Assembly: GCA_900552155.1 (NCBI GenBank)
Contig: URYU01000067.1
Location: forward strand, 1 to 9,592
Length of the DNA: 9,592 bases
Direction: 5' to 3'
DNA from: an uncultured Collinsella sp.
Lineage (GTDB): Bacteria > Actinomycetota > Coriobacteriia > Coriobacteriales > Coriobacteriaceae
This document shows positions 6,248-9,592 of this stretch, in pieces; the stretch's first letter is position 1; the number at the start of each line of letters is the position of its first letter. Below the pieces are notes generated by a model. It was given only the letters and a program-made list of their open reading frames with translations, had not been told where the DNA came from and did not search any database. Made by a program: the position numbers and the translations under genes.

Positions 6248-6658
6248 ATGGGTTTTTTCGACAAGCTTTACTCGGGCGTCACCGGCGGCAGCCGCGAACC
6301 CCAAAAGCCCTCTGGCGTCGAGCTTGAGCTGCGCCGTAGGCTCACCGTGCTCGCAAGCGACGAGGCCACTCAAGACGCCCCGCAGCGCTATTTCCTGCGG
6401 TGGGAGGGACAGGTCCAGGGCGTCGGTTTCCGCTTCACCAACACCAACCTCGCGCAGGCACGCGCACTCACCGGCTGGGTGCGTAACATGGAAGACGGCT
6501 CAGTCGAGATGGAGATACAGGGAGCTCCGGCAAGCATCCTATCTCATCTCGAGGCGCTTCATGCCTCCTACGAGCGCATGGGAACGCGTTTTCGCCTCGT
6601 AGACGCCAAAGTCCGAACCCCACTTGCCAATGAAGACGGTTTCAGTCCTCATTATTAG
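6248..6658 (+). CDS. Acylphosphatase with an N-terminal extension
   Basis: Residues about 48-136 are a complete acylphosphatase domain, which hydrolyses acyl phosphates such as acetyl phosphate or 1,3-bisphosphoglycerate. The catalytic pair is visible: R62 in V-Q-G-V-G-F-R and N80 in G-W-V-R-N-M-E-D-G-S-V-E. The usual protein is about 90 residues; this one is 136 because of an extra 45 residues ahead of the domain, which begin M-G-F-F-D-K-L and then are polar and probably flexible. The extension is not a signal peptide. The start is ATG 6248, 2 nt past the upstream stop, with only a weak AGCAGG ribosome site, so translation is probably coupled to the oxidoreductase. Later in-frame starts closer to the domain are lacking, which supports the long form. 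The biological link between the two genes is unknown. Confidence 0.9.
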   Translation: MGFFDKLYSGVTGGSREPQKPSGVELELRRRLTVLASDEATQDAPQRYFLRWEGQVQGVGFRFTNTNLAQARALTGWVRNMEDGSVEMEIQGAPASILSHLEALHASYERMGTRFRLVDAKVRTPLANEDGFSPHY

Positions 6659-6673
6659 TATTGTGTGCTAAAT

Positions 6674-6697
6674 ACGGTATCATTTACCTACGACCGT
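6674..6697. promoter_or_regulatory. Promoter region of the PerR-like gene with imperfect dyad
   Basis: TATCAT (6678-6683) is a plausible -10, with a poor -35 (TTAGTA, 6655-6660) at 17 bp. Around it ACGGT (6674-6678) and ACCGT (6693-6697) form an inverted repeat that would overlap the transcription start. It could be an autoregulatory site, though it is not a consensus Per or Fur box. Confidence 0.3.
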
Positions 6698-6719
6698 TAA
6701 TAGAAAAGAGGCGAGGCGC

Positions 6720-7100
6720 ATGGCGGTGCAAAGAAGGAATACCAGGCAGCGAAAGCTGGTTCTTGACGCCGTGCGCCAAAGCTATAACCATCCCACCGCC
6801 GACGAAATCTACAACGTCGTGCGGACGCAGGATGACAAAATCAGCCGCGGTACGGTCTACCGCAATCTCAATCTCTTGGCCGACGCCGGCGAGATCCTCT
6901 CCATCAAGACGCCGGGCGGCAGCCGCTTCGATCGCACCATCGAGCCGCATGCGCATATCATCTGCACCTCGTGCAGCCGCTTCATCGACGTACCGCTCCC
7001 CTTCGATGCCCAGCTCGACGCCAAGGCGTCCGAGCAAATCGGCTGGCACGTCACGTCGCACTACACCATCTTCGAGGGTCTCTGCCCCGACTGCCGGTAG
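6720..7100 (+). CDS. perR: Fur-family metal-dependent repressor, PerR-like
   Basis: The 126-residue protein starts at ATG 6720, with AGAGG about 10 nt upstream. Residues 1-62 are a winged helix (H-P-T-A-D-E-I-Y; S-R-G-T-V-Y-R-N-L), and the rest is the dimer and metal domain. Two Cys-x2-Cys pairs, C82/C85 and C122/C125, form the structural zinc site. The regulatory site is H24, D71, H77, H79 and D90, matching in order and spacing the B. subtilis PerR set H37, D85, H91, H93, D104. The last Asp, rather than Glu, favours PerR over Fur. PerR senses peroxide by iron-catalysed oxidation of the two His ligands and derepresses defence genes. No such target (catalase, AhpC, rubrerythrin) is adjacent, so the PerR assignment rests on residues alone; a Fur or Zur role is not excluded. 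Its N terminus is about 13 residues shorter than B. subtilis PerR. Confidence 0.88.
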   Translation: MAVQRRNTRQRKLVLDAVRQSYNHPTADEIYNVVRTQDDKISRGTVYRNLNLLADAGEILSIKTPGGSRFDRTIEPHAHIICTSCSRFIDVPLPFDAQLDAKASEQIGWHVTSHYTIFEGLCPDCR

Positions 7101-7102
7101 AT

Positions 7103-7175
7103 GTTTGGGACATGCCTTAAAATCCACCTTTCCGCACTTTGCAGCAAAAAGTAGATTTCTAGACACGTCCCAGAT
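7103..7175 (-). repeat. 73-bp imperfect palindrome between convergent genes
   Basis: The whole gap between the PerR-like stop (7100) and the HAD stop (7178) is one dyad. The outer arms are TGGGACATG (7106-7114) and CACGTCCCA (7164-7172); the inner arms are AAATCCAC (7120-7127) and GTAGATTT (7151-7158). Each arm pair has a single non-Watson-Crick position, and both become G-U pairs only in the minus-strand RNA, suggesting that strand is the structured one. It may act as terminator for either gene or belong to an interspersed repeat family; no long T run follows, so a plain intrinsic terminator is less likely. Confidence 0.55.
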
Positions 7176-7177
7176 AT

Positions 7178-7975
7178 CTACTCGGCGAGCAGACGACGTA
7201 GCTCTTCTTCGACCGTGCGCACGTAGCGGACGCGGTCGTTGATGCCGCGCATGGTGGGGTTGCAGCTCTCCATCAGATAGGGATGGCCCACGGCGTTGAG
7301 CATGTCGCGATCGTTCTCATTGTCGCCAAACGCCATCATCTCATCGGGCGAAATCCCCAGGGCACGTCCGTAATCGGCAAGCGCGGAGCCCTTGCCCGAA
7401 CCGAAACCGATAAAGTCCGTCCATTCGGTTCCCGACGTCATCACATCGACACGGTCGCTAAAGAGGCGCTCGAAATACTCCAGGGCCGCCGGCTGCTCCA
7501 CCTCGGGCGTCTGGAAGGCAATCTTAATGACGTCCTCGTCGATGTCCTCGGGACGATCGACCACCGCCACATCGCAGTGGACCTCATAGCTCTAAAGGTC
7601 GACGAACGCATCGTAGCCGCTCATGGAGTAGATGTGCCACTCCCACGAAACGGACACGTCGGCATGGGGATACGCAACCACGGCATTCGCGATACCCATA
7701 GCAAGGCTACGCTCCATGGAACGCTTGACAACGGCACGCCCCTCGCTCATCACCAGGGCTCCGTTTTCGCATACATAGGCGAGCTCATCGGCCACCGGGG
7801 CAAACAGGTAGCGCAAGCTCGCATATTGCCGGCCGCTCGCCGGCATAAACACGATACCGCGACGATGCAGCTCATCGATAAGCTCAAAGGCCTCGGAACG
7901 CGGCTCGCGCTCCCCCGGATGCAGCAACGTGCCATCCAAATCGCAGGCGATCAGCGTGATTCCCTCAAGACCCAT
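7178..7975 (-). pseudogene. Cof-type HAD-IIB phosphatase interrupted by an in-frame TAG
   Basis: Read through, the frame encodes 266 codons, the usual size of Cof-type sugar-phosphate or flavin-phosphate phosphatases. Motif I is C-D-L-D-G-T-L-L (D12, D14), motif II is P-A-S-G-R (S47), motif III is the Lys in S-G-K-G-S-A-L (195), and motif IV is G-D-N-E-N-D (D218, D222). A TAG at 7592-7594 occupies codon 128, in the cap domain between motifs II and III. Sequence on both sides stays in the same frame and looks normal, so only one base seems changed (CAG to TAG is one option). As written, translation stops after 127 residues without K195 or D218 and cannot give an active enzyme. Restart at GTG 7570 would yield only the C-terminal half, and there is no good ribosome site. 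The start is ATG 7975 with GGGGGG 6 nt upstream. It is the last gene of a minus-strand group, 84 bp after the UreE-like gene. Confidence 0.85.
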
Positions 7976-8004
7976 ACGCTTCCCCCCAAAGCCTCCTATC
8001 AACA

Positions 8005-8047
8005 GCAAGACGGACCTTGATTGGTCGCCCCTCAAAGCCCGTCTTGC
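8005..8047 (-). other. Hairpin between the UreE-like and HAD genes
   Basis: GCAAGACGG (8005-8013) pairs perfectly with CCGTCTTGC (8039-8047); inside, CCTTGA (8015-8020) pairs with TCAAAG (8032-8037) if one G-U pair is allowed, which forms only in the minus-strand RNA. No T run follows, so it looks more like an RNA-processing or stabilising element, or an operator, than a terminator. Confidence 0.4.
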
Positions 8048-8059
8048 GCATACGCGCGC

Positions 8060-8638
8060 TTAGCCGCGCGTCTTTTTTACGATGGTAAAGTCGGGAGCCA
8101 TGCTCACGACGACCTCCGCCGCACTCGACGCAAAGCGCCGGTCCGTATCGAGTTCACGGGTAACCACCGAGAGCCGAACACCCTCGACACCCCGGAGTAT
8201 GCGGCCCAAAACAGGCTGCACCGGCGTATACATGCGCACGGTATGCTCGTCCGAGTCGCCTCGGAAGAGCGGCGCATGCATGTTGCCAATCTCCCAGCAC
8301 GCATGCGCGAGTGCAATCGGATCCATGCGGTCGACTTCGACCAAATAAACCTCGGCGCTGCGCAGGCGCACGACAACCGCCACGGGCACCACGCCCGAAC
8401 GGTCAATGGCGAGCACGTCGCCATCGGCAAGACGACCGCCGTCGGCAGTATCCAACCGAACACCGATCGTGCGCCCCAGCTCCGTTACGCCCGCAAATGT
8501 GCGGGCATCGGCCTGGTCCCAATCGAGCAATAGCTCGTCAACTTCAAAGACGCCGCCCAACTTCCGGCGAAGCAGGAGTTCATAGGACGGATCGTTGAGA
8601 TTTCCCAAGCATGTCGTCGAAACCAAGCGTTCAGGCAT
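8060..8638 (-). CDS. ureE: UreE-like metallochaperone (urease accessory protein family)
   Basis: The 192-residue protein aligns by eye with UreE, which delivers nickel to urease. Residues about 55-100 are the N-terminal beta domain (R-L-x-D-G-G-R-L-A-D-G-D-V-L-A). Residues 103-160 are the ferredoxin-like metal domain, with A-L-A-H-A-C-W-E-I-G-N-M-H-A-P-L, in which H121 matches the invariant nickel ligand His96 of Klebsiella UreE (G-N-R-H). The second, flexible ligand region, Y-H-H-D-H-V-L in Klebsiella, is here Y-T-P-V-Q-P-V-L, so those histidines are gone, and there is no His-rich tail. An extra ~50 residues precede the family domain. The ATG at 8638 lies 3 nt past the stop of the SlyD-type gene, indicating coupled translation. 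No urease or hydrogenase genes are visible, so it may serve another metalloprotein. Confidence 0.72.
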   Translation of the reverse strand: MPERLVSTTCLGNLNDPSYELLLRRKLGGVFEVDELLLDWDQADARTFAGVTELGRTIGVRLDTADGGRLADGDVLAIDRSGVVPVAVVVRLRSAEVYLVEVDRMDPIALAHACWEIGNMHAPLFRGDSDEHTVRMYTPVQPVLGRILRGVEGVRLSVVTRELDTDRRFASSAAEVVVSMAPDFTIVKKTRG

Positions 8639-8641
8639 ACT

Positions 8642-9070
8642 CTAACCCTCGACCTCGACGAGCTCGATATCAAAGTTGAGGTCCTTGCCGGCCAGCTCGT
8701 GGTTGGCGTCGAGCGTCACAGCCTCGGGCGTCACGTCAATGACGACGGCGGGGACGGGCATGCCGCTCGGCGTGGACAGGAAAAGCTTCATGCCCTTCTC
8801 GATCTGCTCGATGTTGGGAACCTGTTCGGCCGGGAAGGTCAGGACCATCTCGGGATTGTGCTCGCCGTAGGCATCGGCAGCAGGAATGTGCACGGTCTTC
8901 TTCTCGCCCACCTGCATGTCGACAACAGCGGCGTCGAAGCCCTTGATCATCTGACCGGCGCCGCAGGTGAACTCCAGCGGCTCGCCGCGATCGTAGGAGC
9001 TATCGAACTGCGTGCCGTCGTCGAGCGTGCCGCGATAATGGGTCTTGACCTTCTTGCCCTGGTTGGACAT
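8642..9070 (-). CDS. slyD: SlyD-type FKBP peptidyl-prolyl cis-trans isomerase
   Basis: The 142-residue protein has the split SlyD layout. FKBP strands at residues 1-70 (V-K-T-H-Y-R-G-T-L-D-D-G-T-Q-F-D-S-S) are followed by the inserted flap domain at about 71-120 (F-P-A-E-Q-V-P...G-M-K-L-F), and then the closing FKBP strand D-A-N-H-E-L-A-G-K-D-L-N-F-D-I-E-L. It should speed proline isomerisation and act as a cytoplasmic folding helper. The C terminus stops at V-E-V-E-G and lacks the His/Cys-rich nickel-binding tail of E. coli SlyD. The start is ATG 9070, with GGAGG (complement of 9076-9080) 5-7 nt upstream; longer in-frame extension upstream has no such signal and begins in the promoter region. 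It is the first gene of a minus-strand unit with the UreE-like gene and perhaps the HAD gene. Confidence 0.93.
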   Translation of the reverse strand: MSNQGKKVKTHYRGTLDDGTQFDSSYDRGEPLEFTCGAGQMIKGFDAAVVDMQVGEKKTVHIPAADAYGEHNPEMVLTFPAEQVPNIEQIEKGMKLFLSTPSGMPVPAVVIDVTPEAVTLDANHELAGKDLNFDIELVEVEG

Positions 9071-9128
9071 GGTAACCTCCGTAATAAGGGCGGCGCACAA
9101 CGCGGGCCGCCATGAACATATGGCGCTA

Positions 9129-9134
9129 ACTATA
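9129..9134 (-). promoter_or_regulatory. Possible -10 of the slyD-ureE unit
   Basis: TATAGT on the minus strand (complement of 9129-9134) lies about 59 bp upstream of the SlyD-type start. No convincing -35 is at the expected distance. The 130 bp between this gene and the divergent gene on the right hold no other recognisable element. Confidence 0.35.
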
Positions 9135-9200
9135 CCCTTGTCATACAATTCAATGACAGTTTGCAAAGAAACGCTGCATCCGGAGGAACCAAGGCATATC

Positions 9201-9592
9201 ACGAAATTCACCTACAATAAGACCCACCCGACCGCGACGGCTGGGCCACGCTAGATCTCGACCTGCGCTTTACCGCCGGCACCGACGGTTATTTCCCCGG
9301 CGACGAAACGCATCCGCAAGATTTCGACCTCATCGAGGGCAACGCCTGCGCCATCTCGCTCGCAAAGATCGGCAACACGCCGTGGGCACAGTGCTTCGCC
9401 ACGTTTGTCCCCGACGAGATTCCCACCGCCCACGCCGCGCGCTTCCAGGCGCAAATCATGGCGCATATGAGCGGCCAGGCAATGCTCAACCACGACCGCA
9501 TGGTCAACGTACGCAGCGCCGCAGACATTCGCCCCGCGCTCAAGGACGGTAAGGTCGCTTGCATCCACACCATCGACAACGCCACGATCTTT
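9201..9592 (+). pseudogene. M19 (membrane dipeptidase)-like gene, damaged start, 3' end cut by window
   Basis: From 9221 to the window end one plus-strand frame is open and protein-like. It has A-I-S-L-A-K-I-G...P-W-A-Q-C-F-A-T-F-V-P-D-E and later D-I-R-P-A-L-K-D-G-K-V-A-C-I-H-T-I, the pattern of the peptidase M19 family (zinc dipeptidases) around its second strand and before its I-E-G-G segment. That frame has a TAA at 9218-9220 and no ATG, GTG or TTG until 9458, deep inside the conserved region. A ribosome site GGAGGA (9182-9187) is followed, in another frame, by codons from 9201 (ACG-AAA-TTC...) reading T-K-F-T-Y-N-K-T-H-P, which resembles the missing M19 start and its D-x-H-x-D metal motif. 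One missing base within 9221-9254 would join the two frames. This suggests a lost ATG (ATG to ACG) plus a one-base deletion, or sequence error. Family assignment is moderate. Confidence 0.5.

Noticed and set aside
7283..8020. 245-codon plus-strand frame opposite the HAD gene, open across the amber codon
   Set aside because: The minus strand carries all four HAD motifs in order; the plus frame has no recognisable domain and no ribosome site.
8052..8078. Terminator-like ACGCGCG/CGCGCGT hairpin followed by TTTTTT on the plus strand
   Set aside because: There is no plus-strand gene upstream, and the A run on the coding strand encodes the Lys-Lys near the UreE-like C terminus, so the arrangement may be coincidental; it could at most limit antisense transcription.
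2..9592. Reassignment of TAG to a sense codon throughout the genome
   Set aside because: TAG is the natural stop of the ketopantoate reductase, oxidoreductase, acylphosphatase, PerR-like and SlyD-type genes, each followed by non-coding sequence or a properly placed next gene.

Overview
The window is about 9.6 kb of GC-rich, gene-dense bacterial chromosome. The codon bias (GC-rich third positions, long antisense shadow frames), strong GGAGG-type ribosome sites and the gene set (M19-type dipeptidase, MetY, PerR-like and SlyD-like proteins) suggest a gut actinobacterium of the Coriobacteriia, most like Collinsella. That placement is inference from protein style and gene content. I see no phage, insertion sequence, CRISPR array, rRNA or tRNA.

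Layout. A 5'-truncated ketopantoate reductase (+, to 403) converges on a 68-residue membrane protein (-, 512-718), with a hairpin between them. Next on the minus strand come a secreted coiled-coil protein with a C-terminal 3D-like domain (905-1681) and metY (1995-3305), separated by a strong metY terminator. metY has a clear promoter, a ~175-nt leader with a previously unlisted 17-codon reading frame (3367-3420, perfect Shine-Dalgarno, two Cys and two Met codons), and a divergent LysR-family gene (3578-4420). An inverted repeat sits about 66 bp upstream of the predicted metY start site, where LysR activators usually bind. The plus strand then carries rnhA (4580-5065), a Gfo/Idh/MocA oxidoreductase coupled to an acylphosphatase (5139-6658), and a PerR-like Fur-family gene (6720-7100). 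A 73-bp imperfect palindrome fills the gap to a convergent minus-strand group: a SlyD-type FKBP (8642-9070), a UreE-like protein starting 3 nt after it (8060-8638), and an interrupted Cof-type HAD phosphatase (7178-7975). The right edge (from about 9201, +) is the 5' part of an M19-dipeptidase-like gene whose start region looks damaged.

How genes work together. The best-supported module is sulfur amino-acid control: LysR regulator, operator, metY promoter, Cys/Met-containing leader peptide with an overlapping hairpin, then metY, which makes homocysteine (or cysteine) from sulfide. The second is a SlyD-UreE pair reminiscent of nickel handling but with no urease in view and with UreE's secondary metal ligands replaced.

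Three genes carry lesions: in-frame TAG codons in the LysR gene (residue 281 of 300) and the HAD gene (residue 128 of 266 codons), and a missing start plus frame break in the M19-like gene. TAG is the normal stop of at least five other genes here, so wholesale recoding is unlikely; strain-level decay, sequence error or amber suppression remain possible.
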